Assembly (NCBI RefSeq): GCF_002086115.1
Contig: NZ_MVHJ01000026.1
Span: 1 to 64,000, forward strand
Direction of reading: 5' to 3'
DNA: 64,000 nt
DNA from: Mycolicibacterium bacteremicum
GTDB lineage: Bacteria; Actinomycetota; Actinomycetes; Mycobacteriales; Mycobacteriaceae
Under the pieces are notes generated by a model. The model did not search any database. It was not told the DNA's origin and worked only from the letters and a program-made list of their open reading frames with translations. Below, one piece after another: positions 23,858 through 31,499 of this stretch. A program made the position numbers and the translations under genes. The stretch's first letter is position 1. Every line of letters begins with the position of its first letter.

Positions 23858-25260
23858 ATGCGCTCCTGGGCGGCGGTGGGAAGGTGGGTGCCGATGCCCG
23901 CGGTGGGGCGCGGCTCGTCGAGGATCTGCGCGGCGACGTGCAGGGCCAGATCATCGCGCTGGGCGGCCGAGAGCACGGTCGCGCTGTGTGGCCGGCCGTC
24001 GCGGGTGTGGCCCACCGGAACCGCCACGCCCAACAGATCGAGCAGATTGCCGAAATGCGTGTAATGCCCCAGCTTCGTGTTGGTGGCGATCGGCTGTGCC
24101 AACACCTCGTCGACGGTGAAGGTGGTGCCGATGGTGGGAACTATCAGTGCGTCGATATCGCGCCAGAGTCTGCCCACCTCGGCGCGCAACTCCTGGAGGC
24201 GCTGTAACGCGGTGAAGGCATCCACGGCGGTGTATCCCGTGCCGCTGCGCAGGATGTCGCGCACCACGGGATGTATCGACTCCGGTTGCCGGGCAAGGAA
24301 ATCGCCGAAGACGACCAGTCTCTCGGCCACCCACGGGCCCTGGTACAGCAGCTCACCCGCGGCGAGGAACGGTGCCAGCGACACCTCGACGGTCTTCACC
24401 CGCCCGGCAAGGCGCTGGCGGAACGCCAGGTGGGCCCGCGCCATCTCCCCGTCGCCGAAGAACTCGAGGTCGGCGACGGCGGGTAGCCCCAGCGTGATCG
24501 GCGCGCCGGAGTACCGCGGTCCACGGTCCCGCGACCAGGGGTCGTCGTCATCACGACCGGCCATCACGTCGAACACCCGGTCCACGTCGTCGATGCAGCC
24601 TGCCATCACGGTGATGCAGTCCAGCGACTTGCAGGCCGGCACCAGTCCAACGGTGCTGATCAGCCCGCGCGACGGTTTGAACCCGACAACGCCGTTCAGC
24701 GCTGCGGGCACCCTGCCGGACCCGGCGGTGTCGGTCGCGACGGCGAACGGTACCTGGCCCGACGCGACGGCCAGTGCCGACCCCGAACTCGAACCGCCGG
24801 AGATCATTTCGTTGCCGTACACGCTGCGCGGAATCGTGTGGGGCGTTCGGGTGCCGTTGAGCCCGGTGGCGAACTGGTCCAGATTGGTCTTGCCGACATA
24901 CAACGCACCGGCCTCGAGCAGACGCGCCACGGCGGGAGCGGTCTCGGTCGCCACATAGCCGAAATCTGGGCAGGACAGGGTCGTCGGTATCCCGGCGACG
25001 TCGATGCTGTCCTTGACGCCGAACGGGACTCCGTAGAGCGGCAGCGTTCGCGCACCGGGCCGGCGCTCGATCTCGGCGGCGGCGGCCAGCAGCTCCTCGC
25101 GGCCTACCGTGGACAGCCAGGTGCCGTCGTCACCGCGGGCCGCGATGGCATCGGCCACCCGCGCCGCGGTCTTGGTGGGTGATCCGCTGCCGCTCTCGTG
25201 CGACGACAGGATCTCGGCCACCGACGGTCCGATGGACGGACCGAACGCATCTGAACCCAT
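23854..25260 (-). CDS. atzF: Allophanate hydrolase (amidase-signature enzyme)
   Basis: A 468-residue amidase-signature enzyme. The Ser-cisSer-Lys triad is Lys83 (GVKDSIDVAG), Ser157 (SGGSSSGSA) and Ser181 (TDTAGSGRVPAALNG). The 74- and 24-residue spacings match AtzF exactly (Lys91, Ser165, Ser189). YGVPFGVKDSIDVAGIPTT and the paired biuret-hydrolase gene support the allophanate assignment. Pseudomonas AtzF has about 605 residues with a C-terminal domain; here that domain is missing. Products would be ammonia and CO2 via N-carboxyurea/carbamate. A GntR-type palindrome directly precedes the ATG at 25260. Confidence 0.8.
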   Translation of the reverse strand: MGSDAFGPSIGPSVAEILSSHESGSGSPTKTAARVADAIAARGDDGTWLSTVGREELLAAAAEIERRPGARTLPLYGVPFGVKDSIDVAGIPTTLSCPDFGYVATETAPAVARLLEAGALYVGKTNLDQFATGLNGTRTPHTIPRSVYGNEMISGGSSSGSALAVASGQVPFAVATDTAGSGRVPAALNGVVGFKPSRGLISTVGLVPACKSLDCITVMAGCIDDVDRVFDVMAGRDDDDPWSRDRGPRYSGAPITLGLPAVADLEFFGDGEMARAHLAFRQRLAGRVKTVEVSLAPFLAAGELLYQGPWVAERLVVFGDFLARQPESIHPVVRDILRSGTGYTAVDAFTALQRLQELRAEVGRLWRDIDALIVPTIGTTFTVDEVLAQPIATNTKLGHYTHFGNLLDLLGVAVPVGHTRDGRPHSATVLSAAQRDDLALHVAAQILDEPRPTAGIGTHLPTAAQERI

Positions 25261-25262
25261 GT

Positions 25263-25279
25263 CTGTCGATTGTCGACAG
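25263..25279. promoter_or_regulatory. Palindrome before the biuret unit
   Basis: CTGTCGA-TTG-TCGACAG has 7-bp perfect arms and lies 3-19 bp upstream of the allophanate hydrolase ATG, with no Shine-Dalgarno there. It is a likely binding site for the GntR regulator encoded just upstream. Confidence 0.6.
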
Positions 25280-25317
25280 AATCGTGGCGATCCGGGAACG
25301 GCCGTGTGTCGATCCTG

Positions 25318-25986
25318 TTAGCGATCCGGCAGCTCCAGGAACTGGAGATGACCATGGTCGGCCAGTGCGGTCAGCACCGTTGCCGCATCGTTGGTCTCCA
25401 GTGCGGCCAGGATCGCCCGATGCCGGTCGATCCCGTCGCGGGCGCGATGGTGGCGCGCCTCCTCGCGCAGGTTCATCGCCATCGGTAACTGGAGTTTGAG
25501 CAGGATCGGGGCCAGCGCGATGTCGAGCTGCCGATTGCCGGCCAGGGCCACCACGGCGGCATGGAACCGGCGGTGCGCGTCGTCGCGCTCGAGTTCATCA
25601 GTGGCGCGGTCCATCTCGTCGAGCATCCGGCGGACGCAGGCGAGGTCCGCGGTGGGGTCTGGCAACGGTAACGCCTGTTCGATGGCATGCCGTTCCAGGA
25701 CGTTGCGGAGCGCAAACAGCTGCAGGATGTCGGCGGGGGACCAGGCGGTGACGCGTGATCCGCGCCGTGGGAGGTGCTCGACGAGACCCTGCTGGGTCAG
25801 CAGGCGCAACGCCTCCCGCAGTGGTGCCCGGCTGATGCCGAGGTCGGCACAGAGTTGCTCTTCGACAAGCTTCTGGCCCGGGCTCAGTGCGCCGCTGAGG
25901 ATGGCCGCCCGCAGCCGGTCGGCAGCCACATCGACCAGCGTCGCGGGTAGTCCTCGACCGGGCCGGTCCATTCCGGGTGCCGCCAT
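25318..25986 (-). CDS. GntR/FCD-type transcriptional regulator
   Basis: A 222-residue regulator with an N-terminal winged helix (AAILSGALSPGQKLVEEQLCADLGIS, then RAPLREALRLLTQQGLVEHL) and a C-terminal FCD ligand-binding domain whose metal-type residues appear as Asp/His in ERDDAHRRFHAAVV and HRAILAALE. It lies 57 bp upstream of the allophanate hydrolase gene on the same strand and most likely controls the biuret unit in response to a pathway compound. I chose the ATG at 25986, with GAGGTG 12 nt upstream. Confidence 0.85.
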   Translation of the reverse strand: MAAPGMDRPGRGLPATLVDVAADRLRAAILSGALSPGQKLVEEQLCADLGISRAPLREALRLLTQQGLVEHLPRRGSRVTAWSPADILQLFALRNVLERHAIEQALPLPDPTADLACVRRMLDEMDRATDELERDDAHRRFHAAVVALAGNRQLDIALAPILLKLQLPMAMNLREEARHHRARDGIDRHRAILAALETNDAATVLTALADHGHLQFLELPDR

Positions 25987-26094
25987 GGCTAGGGTCGTCA
26001 CCTCATCACGTCTCGTCCGGCCATCATCGCAAACCTCTGCCGCGACCATAGCGTCACCGCGCAGCCGCGGCGCGCGGTGACTCGACAGCTCGTC

Positions 26095-26108
26095 TGCAAC
26101 GTGTTCTA
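26095..26108. promoter_or_regulatory. KstR-type operator before a thioesterase
   Basis: TGCAACGTGTTCTA fits the KstR consensus TnnAACnnGTTnnA at every fixed position. It ends 8 bp before the ATG of the hotdog thioesterase, where binding would block transcription. KstR is the cholesterol-catabolism repressor of mycobacteria. Confidence 0.55.
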
Positions 26109-26116
26109 GTTCTTGG

Positions 26117-26740
26117 ATGCTGGACTTCACTCTCGAAGACCTCACCGCCGAGGACGTCGAGCGACTGCGCACCATCTACCGGCCGCTGACCGAGTCGGTC
26201 CGCGAGCTGATCGACGCCACCATCCGTACCGCTGCCGACGCCGAGACGGTCGCCGCGGCCAAGGCCGGTATCGATGCCGCGACCGCGGCCCTGCGCAGCA
26301 ACCAGCTCGACGGACCCTTCGGGGTGCGCTTCACCGCCCACGGTGACCGCATGCCGTGGGGCAATGCCGTGATCGGGTTACGCAATCCGATTGCCCCGCC
26401 GCTGCTGATCGAGCACGCCGACGACGGCTCGGTCTCGGCAGATTTCACCCTCGGCGCCGCCTACGAGGGCCCACCCGGACACGTCCACGGTGGGGTGGCG
26501 GCACTGATCCTCGACCACGTCCTCGGCGAGGCCGCCAGTCCGGCCACCAGCCCTCGGCTCACCGGGACCATCAGCATCCGCTATCTGCGCCCGACGCCGC
26601 TGGGGCCGCTGCACACCGAGGCCGCGATCGTGCGCACCGAAGGGGTCAAAACCTTTGCCGCGGGCACCATCTCGGATGCCGAGGGGCCGACGGTGCAGGC
26701 CGAAGGCGTCTTCATCCGACCCAGGTGGGCGCGCGACTGA
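26117..26740 (+). CDS. Hotdog-fold acyl-CoA thioesterase (PaaI-like)
   Basis: A 207-residue protein with an N-terminal helical extension (1-75) and a C-terminal PaaI-type hotdog domain. The signature GPPGHVHGGVAALILDHVLGEA (about 118-138) has the central helix with HGG and Asp. It should hydrolyse an acyl-CoA thioester; the substrate is unknown. The KstR-type box immediately upstream suggests a link to steroid or fatty-acid breakdown. The ATG at 26117 has no Shine-Dalgarno and lies close to the predicted promoter, so a very short or absent leader is likely. Convergent with the FUSC gene, stop codons abutting. Confidence 0.8.
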   Translation: MLDFTLEDLTAEDVERLRTIYRPLTESVRELIDATIRTAADAETVAAAKAGIDAATAALRSNQLDGPFGVRFTAHGDRMPWGNAVIGLRNPIAPPLLIEHADDGSVSADFTLGAAYEGPPGHVHGGVAALILDHVLGEAASPATSPRLTGTISIRYLRPTPLGPLHTEAAIVRTEGVKTFAAGTISDAEGPTVQAEGVFIRPRWARD

Positions 26741-28747
26741 TCACTGCCGGCCGACCTGGATATCCCCGGCGGCCACCTCGGTGACCACCGCGGTGATGGT
26801 GGCGATCTCGCCGACCAGTACCCGTTCGGCGGCGTCGGCGTCACTGAGTAGCGCGGCGGCCTCGCGCACACCGGCGCCTGCGGCCAGCAGCGCATCGGTG
26901 TCGACACGCCACGGTGCAGCTGGGGTGGCCGGGTCACCGGAGAGCGCCTTGACGTACTCGTCGACGGCCGCCACGAATTCTCGGTTCAGTGTGGCCGGCG
27001 GATGCGCGGGCAGGTGGGCCTCCAGCGCGGCGCACGAGGTGGTGACCGCATTGAGCGCCGCCCGGTAGGACCGCATCCACCGCCGCAGTTGCTGCCAGTC
27101 GGTCCCGGTCGACCCGGCGGTGGCCTCGAACGCGGTGCGGGCACTCACCGCGCGCGCCCATGCCGATTCCAGGGATTCCTTCGGATGGTCCAGGTCATGT
27201 ACGAAGGCCCGGATAACCGTTGCCGCATAGTCGATCTCGGTCTTCAACAGCTCTCCGGCGCGCTGGCGCAGGCGGACCAGCGCGTTATCCGGGAGCGCAA
27301 CGTGCACCGTCACCGCCAGGGCGCCGCCGATCAGCACCGCCAGCAAACGGTCCCCGATGGCCTCGGCAGCTCCGGTGCCGCCGATGTCGAGCAACATCAC
27401 CAGTGCAGCCGCGATGGCGGCGTTCACCGCGAGATAGCTGACCTCGGCGCTGGCATAGGCCGCGGCGAGCAGCATGACCGCAAGCACCGCCGACGTTGCG
27501 GCCGATGGCCCGAACACCGCGATCAGGATGGCGCCGACGGCCACGCCCGCGGCGGTCCCGGCAATTCGCCAGACGCATCGGGTGTAGGTGTGCGCAGTCT
27601 CGGGCCGCAGCACCATCAATACCGTCAGTGCGATCCACACGCCGTGCGGTACACCGGCGAACCGCCACACCGCGACACCGAGGACGGCGGCCGCGGTCAG
27701 CCGGACGGTGTGCCGGAGGATGGGGGAGTAGCGGTTGAGCTGCTCGCGCATCAACACCGCGGCCGCGGTGAGGGCATGCGGCACGCCGGGCCGACGCAGG
27801 TGCGCCAACTGCTCGGGTTCGAACTGTCCGAACCGCAATTCGACGGCCTCCCGCAACTGACCGACCAGTCGTAACGCCACATCGTGTGCGCCGCCGGGAA
27901 CGGCCTCGGCGGCGCCCTCGAGTTGGCCGAGCGTGTAGCTGAGGTCGTGGCGGGACCGGCGCCGCGCGTGCGCGATCACCGCCAGCAGATCGGACGCACC
28001 GTGCAGCAGGCGAGCGACGGCCTCTTCGTCTCCGTGCGCACGCAGCGTCGTCAGCGACTCGGCGATGCGTTCCGGCAACCCGTACCAGCCCCGGTAGATC
28101 GGGGGTCGGCGCTTGGCCATCGCCTCGCTGACGGTGAACGCCTCGCGCAGCTGGATCAGCGGTTCGGTGGACACCTGGTGCGCCGCATCGGTGATGATCC
28201 GCTCGGCGTCGCCGGCCAGCGCGAGGTAGGCGCGGCTGAGCGCGCTGCGCTGGTCACGCCAGCGCCGCTGGGGCCATACCGCGATGAGCAACGCCTGGGT
28301 CAATCCGGCCACCAGGGTCAGACCCGCCGCGGCCACCGCGGCCGAGGCGGTGGCCGGCGGCTCGGCCGTCACCAGCAGGGCCGCACCCGCGGCGGCGACC
28401 AGACCCGCATTCGCGCTCAACGCCCAGTGCAGCCCGGCGATCACGCACCACAGGGCCAGGGCGATCAGCAGCGCCACAGCGTTGCCGCCGGTGAGCGACC
28501 CGATCAGGACGGCCAGCGCCATCTCCACCGAGACCACGACCACGATCGGGAACCGGCCGCGCGGACTGTCCTGCAGCGCACTGCCTCCGGCCACGGCGCC
28601 TGCCATCGCCGCACTGGCCGCCGCCGACATCTGGGCAGGGAAGCCGACGGCGATCGCCAGCAGCGCGACGCCGAGCACACCGACCAGACTGCGGATCACC
28701 GCGCCCGGGTCATACATCGTCAGGCGCAGCCGGCGGCTCGTCGTCAT
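26741..28747 (-). CDS. FUSC-family inner-membrane exporter-like protein
   Basis: A 668-residue membrane protein with two sets of about five to six helices (about residues 15-150 and 345-480), each followed by a soluble region. GVWIALTVLMVLRPETAHTYTR (split at about 370-390) is the FUSC/aromatic-acid exporter motif. Such proteins export aromatic acids or other small molecules, but no partner membrane-fusion protein gene is nearby. I chose the ATG at 28747, with GACAAT 6 nt upstream; the frame back to 29563 overlaps the EthD gene and is not real. Confidence 0.8.
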   Translation of the reverse strand: MTTSRRLRLTMYDPGAVIRSLVGVLGVALLAIAVGFPAQMSAAASAAMAGAVAGGSALQDSPRGRFPIVVVVSVEMALAVLIGSLTGGNAVALLIALALWCVIAGLHWALSANAGLVAAAGAALLVTAEPPATASAAVAAAGLTLVAGLTQALLIAVWPQRRWRDQRSALSRAYLALAGDAERIITDAAHQVSTEPLIQLREAFTVSEAMAKRRPPIYRGWYGLPERIAESLTTLRAHGDEEAVARLLHGASDLLAVIAHARRRSRHDLSYTLGQLEGAAEAVPGGAHDVALRLVGQLREAVELRFGQFEPEQLAHLRRPGVPHALTAAAVLMREQLNRYSPILRHTVRLTAAAVLGVAVWRFAGVPHGVWIALTVLMVLRPETAHTYTRCVWRIAGTAAGVAVGAILIAVFGPSAATSAVLAVMLLAAAYASAEVSYLAVNAAIAAALVMLLDIGGTGAAEAIGDRLLAVLIGGALAVTVHVALPDNALVRLRQRAGELLKTEIDYAATVIRAFVHDLDHPKESLESAWARAVSARTAFEATAGSTGTDWQQLRRWMRSYRAALNAVTTSCAALEAHLPAHPPATLNREFVAAVDEYVKALSGDPATPAAPWRVDTDALLAAGAGVREAAALLSDADAAERVLVGEIATITAVVTEVAAGDIQVGRQ

Positions 28748-28837
28748 GACGCCATTGTCACCCGCATCGCATTGGCGACACCCGTGATCGCCGCTTCCCG
28801 TGCGCCGGTGTCGACATCGCAATCCGGCTGCGGTTGC

Positions 28838-28843
28838 TACGTT
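28838..28843 (+). promoter_or_regulatory. -10 box of leaderless EthD-enoyl-CoA isomerase operon
   Basis: TACGTT followed by six bases and the GTG at 28850. Confidence 0.5.
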
Positions 28844-28849
28844 CTGAGG

Positions 28850-29560
28850 GTGGAAAAGGTGATGGTCACGTTGCGCTCGTCGGACGCCGACGAACAATGG
28901 TGCCGGCGGTTGCGGACCCGGGTCGCCTCGGCACTGTCCGAGCTGGACCTCGCCGGGCTGGCGGTCAATGTCCGCGACGACGCCGTCCGGGCCTCGATGA
29001 TGACGCTGACGACGCTGGATCCGCCGGTCGTGGCGGTGGTGAGCATCTGGACACAGCAGTACTACGGGACCGCGCTGAACGCTGCGCTGGAGCAGTTGGC
29101 CGCCGAATGTGAGCTGCTGGCCGCGTATCTGGTCACCGAGTCGGTTCCGCTGCCGGGCCCCGATGTCGCGCCGAGTGCGCGGACGCCTGGTCTGGCGAAC
29201 GTCGCGTTGCTGCGGCGTCCCGCCGACCTGGATGTCGCAACCTGGTTGGCGCACTGGCACATCGACCACACCCCGGTCGCGATCGAGACCCAGGCGACGT
29301 TCGGGTACACCCAGAACACGGTGGTCCGGGCTCTCACCGCGGACGCGCCGGTGATCGACGCCATCGTCGAGGAGCTGTTCCCCCTCGAGGCGGTGTCGGA
29401 CCTGCACGCCTTCTTCGGTGCCGCCGATGACGCGGACCTGGCGGACCGGATGGGCCGGATGGCGGCCAGCGTCGCGCGCTTCGGTGCGGACCGCGATATC
29501 GACACGGTGCCGACCAGTCGGTACGTGCTGTGGACCCCTACACATACAGTGCAGACGTGA
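28850..29560 (+). CDS. EthD-domain-like protein
   Basis: A 236-residue protein resembling a duplicated dimeric alpha-beta barrel of the EthD/stress-response type. The second half carries the recognisable EthD pattern RPADLDVATWLAHWHIDHTPVAIETQ (split at about 124-149), with HW and DHTP. The catalytic role of EthD proteins is poorly defined. The GTG at 28850 lies 6 nt after TACGTT, and its stop overlaps the GTG start of the crotonase (GTGA). Co-production with a fatty-acid isomerase suggests a lipid-related job. Confidence 0.65.
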   Translation: MEKVMVTLRSSDADEQWCRRLRTRVASALSELDLAGLAVNVRDDAVRASMMTLTTLDPPVVAVVSIWTQQYYGTALNAALEQLAAECELLAAYLVTESVPLPGPDVAPSARTPGLANVALLRRPADLDVATWLAHWHIDHTPVAIETQATFGYTQNTVVRALTADAPVIDAIVEELFPLEAVSDLHAFFGAADDADLADRMGRMAASVARFGADRDIDTVPTSRYVLWTPTHTVQT

Positions 29561-30312
29561 CACTTCTGATCTCCGATGACAATCGGGTCCGCACCGTGAC
29601 CCTGAACCGCCCCGAAGCGCTCAATGCTTTCAGTGAGGCGCTCTACGACGCGACGACGGAGGCTTTGCTGGCCGCGGCGGAAGATCCCGAGGTGTCGGTG
29701 GTGCTGCTGACCGGAGCGGGGCGGGCCTTTAGCGCCGGCAATGACCTGGTCGAAATGCAGCGGCTGGTCACCGATCCCGATTACCAGCCGGGCAAGTACG
29801 GCTTCCGGGGACTGATCGAGGCGTTGACCGCCTTCCCGAAACCGTTGATCTGCGCGGTCAACGGTGTCGGCCTGGGCATCGGTGCGACCATCCTGGGCTA
29901 CGCCGATCTGGCGTTCATGTCGTCCACGGCGCGGCTCAAATGCCCGTTCACCAGCCTGGGGGTTCCCCCGGAGGCGGCGTCGTCGTATCTGATGCCGAGA
30001 TTGATCGGTCGGCAGAACGCCGCCTGGTTGCTGTTGTCCTCGGAATGGGTGGACGCCGCAGAGGCGCTCCGAATGGGATTGGTGTTCAAGGTTTCTGAGC
30101 CGGACGACCTGCTGCCCGAGGCCCGCCGGCACGCCGAGATCCTGGCGTCGCGTCCGCTCAACAGCCTGATGGCGGTCAAGCAGACCATGATGGCGGCGAT
30201 CCGACCGGCCATCGTGGCCGCGTCCGAGCGGGAGAACGCACTGTTCGCCGAGTTGCTGGGTCAAGCGGCCAACATCGATGCGCTGGCCTCGTTCAACGAC
30301 GGGCGCGGCTGA
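29557..30312 (+). CDS. Crotonase-family delta3,delta2-enoyl-CoA isomerase-like enzyme
   Basis: A 251-residue crotonase-fold enzyme. The oxyanion-hole segments AFSAGNDL and NGVGLGIGATI are present. Neither hydratase glutamate is conserved: GGGCE reads GIGAT and the PE reads PF. Instead CPFTSLGVPPEAASS (Glu139) matches the peroxisomal-type delta3,delta2-enoyl-CoA isomerase pattern PF..LG..PE..SS, so double-bond isomerisation is more likely than hydration. The GTG at 29557 overlaps the EthD stop by 4 bp and is preferred over the upstream frame. Tail-to-tail with bfd. Confidence 0.82.
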   Translation: MTLLISDDNRVRTVTLNRPEALNAFSEALYDATTEALLAAAEDPEVSVVLLTGAGRAFSAGNDLVEMQRLVTDPDYQPGKYGFRGLIEALTAFPKPLICAVNGVGLGIGATILGYADLAFMSSTARLKCPFTSLGVPPEAASSYLMPRLIGRQNAAWLLLSSEWVDAAEALRMGLVFKVSEPDDLLPEARRHAEILASRPLNSLMAVKQTMMAAIRPAIVAASERENALFAELLGQAANIDALASFNDGRG

Positions 30313-30504
30313 CTAACCGGCTGCGTGCACCGGGCACTCGGCGGTGCGGGCCGCGGCGAGGATGGCGCGCACCGTGAACCGGCAGCGCCCGCAGTCCGAA
30401 CCCGCGCCGCACGCCTCGGCGACCTGCCGGGACGTCGTGGCCCCTGCGGCCACAGCGTCGTGCACAGCCTGGGTGGTGGCTCCGGTGCACAGGCAGACGA
30501 ACAT
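30313..30504 (-). CDS. bfd: Bacterioferritin-associated ferredoxin (Bfd-like)
   Basis: A 63-residue [2Fe-2S] protein with ligands C-x-C (VCLC, residues 4 and 6) and C-x2-C (DCGRC, near 38-41). Bfd reduces the haem of bacterioferritin to release stored iron. It is divergent from bfrA across 470 bp, so the pair likely controls storage and release. The ATG at 30504 was chosen because the protein begins at the first cysteine strand; the longer frame is not supported. Confidence 0.85.
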   Translation of the reverse strand: MFVCLCTGATTQAVHDAVAAGATTSRQVAEACGAGSDCGRCRFTVRAILAAARTAECPVHAAG

Positions 30505-30530
30505 CGGGTCAGGCCGCCTTGCCCGACGCG

Positions 30531-30552
30531 CGGCCGTCGAATTCGACGGCCG
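30531..30552. repeat. Perfect 22-bp palindrome in the bfd leader
   Basis: The half-site CGGCCGTCGAA is followed at once by its complement, with no spacer. It begins 27 bp upstream of the bfd ATG. It could form a strong hairpin in the bfd leader or be an operator. Confidence 0.6.
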
Positions 30553-30627
30553 GAACAATGGCCGTGATATCGGGAGAACTCGTCGGCGAAATTGCTGCCG
30601 GATGAGGCCGGGAAATATCGTGCGAGG

Positions 30628-30648
30628 CGAATTCCGAATTCCGAATTC
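30628..30648. repeat. Three tandem CGAATTC heptamers
   Basis: CGAATTC occurs three times head to tail. Further single GAATTC copies lie at the palindrome centre (30539-30544) and near 30694. Spacing of 7 bp does not match helical phasing of a known regulator. Confidence 0.6.
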
Positions 30649-30768
30649 CGGCGGCAATGTCAACAGCGCCGGCGGGCGATCCATTTCGAATTCCGATCAC
30701 CATGCCCGCCTTTGCCTCCTATTCGTCGCGCCGCTCGCGGAGCCGGCTTCGGCGACCTCGGCGCCGAG

Positions 30769-30787
30769 TTAGGTCAGTGTAACCTAA
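30769..30787. promoter_or_regulatory. IdeR box 1 upstream of bfrA
   Basis: TTAGGTCAGTGTAACCTAA matches the 19-bp IdeR consensus (TTAGGTTAGGCTAACCTAA) at 16 of 19 positions, including both outer arms. It lies about 190 bp before the bfrA start. IdeR with iron activates bfr genes from upstream sites in M. tuberculosis. Confidence 0.7.
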
Positions 30788-30821
30788 CTTAGGCTAGGCA
30801 GTCCATAACAAGGCCTCTGAC

Positions 30822-30839
30822 TAGGGTTAGCCTTGCCTA
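30822..30839. promoter_or_regulatory. IdeR-like box 2 upstream of bfrA
   Basis: Read on the minus strand, TAGGCAAGGCTAACCCTA matches the IdeR consensus at about 14 of 18 positions. It sits 53 bp downstream of box 1, a tandem arrangement typical of iron-activated storage genes. Confidence 0.5.
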
Positions 30840-30974
30840 CGGCGCGCCGACGCCGCCGAAAAATTCTCTCCGAACCGCCCGCCGCACCCTCGCTGCACAC
30901 CCTCGCCTGGACTAGGTTCAGACGTGCACGGCTTTAGCGAGACTTGAACAGCCCTCAAGGTGCTTAGGAGCGAC

Positions 30975-31466
30975 ATGCAAGGCGATCCGGACGTTCTGAA
31001 ACTGCTCAACGAGCAGTTGACCAGTGAACTCACGGCGATCAACCAATACTTTTTGCATTCGAAGATGCAGGACAATTGGGGATTCACCGAATTGGCCCGC
31101 CACACGCGGGAAGAATCGTTCGAGGAAATGCGTCATGCGGAGACCATCACCGATCGCATTCTGCTTCTCGACGGGTTGCCCAACTACCAGCGACTGTTCT
31201 CGCTGCGGGTCGGCCAGACGCTGCGTGAGCAGTTCGAGGCCGACCTTGCCATCGAGTACGAGGTGGTCGAGCGTCTGCGACCCGGCGTGATCATGTGCCG
31301 CGCGAAGGGCGATGCCACCTCGGCGAGCATCCTGGAGCAGATCCTGGCCGACGAGGAAGGCCACATCGACTATCTGGAAACGCAGTTGGAGCTGATGAAC
31401 AAGCTGGGCGAGGAGCTCTACTCGGCGCAGTGTGTGTCGCGCCCCCCGAGCGTGGGTACCGCCTAG
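30975..31466 (+). CDS. bfrA: Bacterioferritin
   Basis: A 163-residue haem-binding ferritin forming 24-mers that store iron as ferric mineral. Ferroxidase ligands Glu18, Glu51, His54 and, by family pattern, Glu94, Glu127 and His130 are present (SELTAINQYF, EEMRHAE, DEEGHIDYLE), and the haem ligand Met52 is conserved, so it is a true bacterioferritin. The ATG at 30975 has TTAGGAG at 30964-30970. Two IdeR-like boxes lie upstream, and bfd is divergent. The following MFS gene matches the Rv1876-Rv1877 order of M. tuberculosis. Confidence 0.96.
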   Translation: MQGDPDVLKLLNEQLTSELTAINQYFLHSKMQDNWGFTELARHTREESFEEMRHAETITDRILLLDGLPNYQRLFSLRVGQTLREQFEADLAIEYEVVERLRPGVIMCRAKGDATSASILEQILADEEGHIDYLETQLELMNKLGEELYSAQCVSRPPSVGTA

Positions 31467-31499
31467 GGGCACGCGGTCGACCGGCCCTGCCGCCCGCGT

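Larger units (their letters stand above)
30505..30974. other. bfd-bfrA divergent intergenic region
   Basis: The only gene-free stretch over 300 bases. It holds a 22-bp palindrome near bfd, a three-unit GAATTC-containing repeat and two IdeR-like boxes, listed separately. A 130-base segment after the second box, up to the bfrA start, shows only a CTTGA-N7-TCAAG inverted repeat (30943-30959). No RNA gene was recognised. Confidence 0.6.

Noticed and set aside
28748..29563. N-terminal extension of the FUSC protein frame
   Set aside because: It overlaps the EthD-like gene on the other strand and contains no domain. The ATG at 28747 starts just before the first membrane helix.
30628..30648. CRISPR-like repeat
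   Set aside because: Units are 7 bp, directly abutting, with no spacers and no cas genes.
30505..30703. Possible short minus-strand gene upstream of bfd
   Set aside because: The 64-codon frame has no ribosome binding site, runs through the palindrome and heptamer repeats, and shows no domain. Treated as leader DNA.
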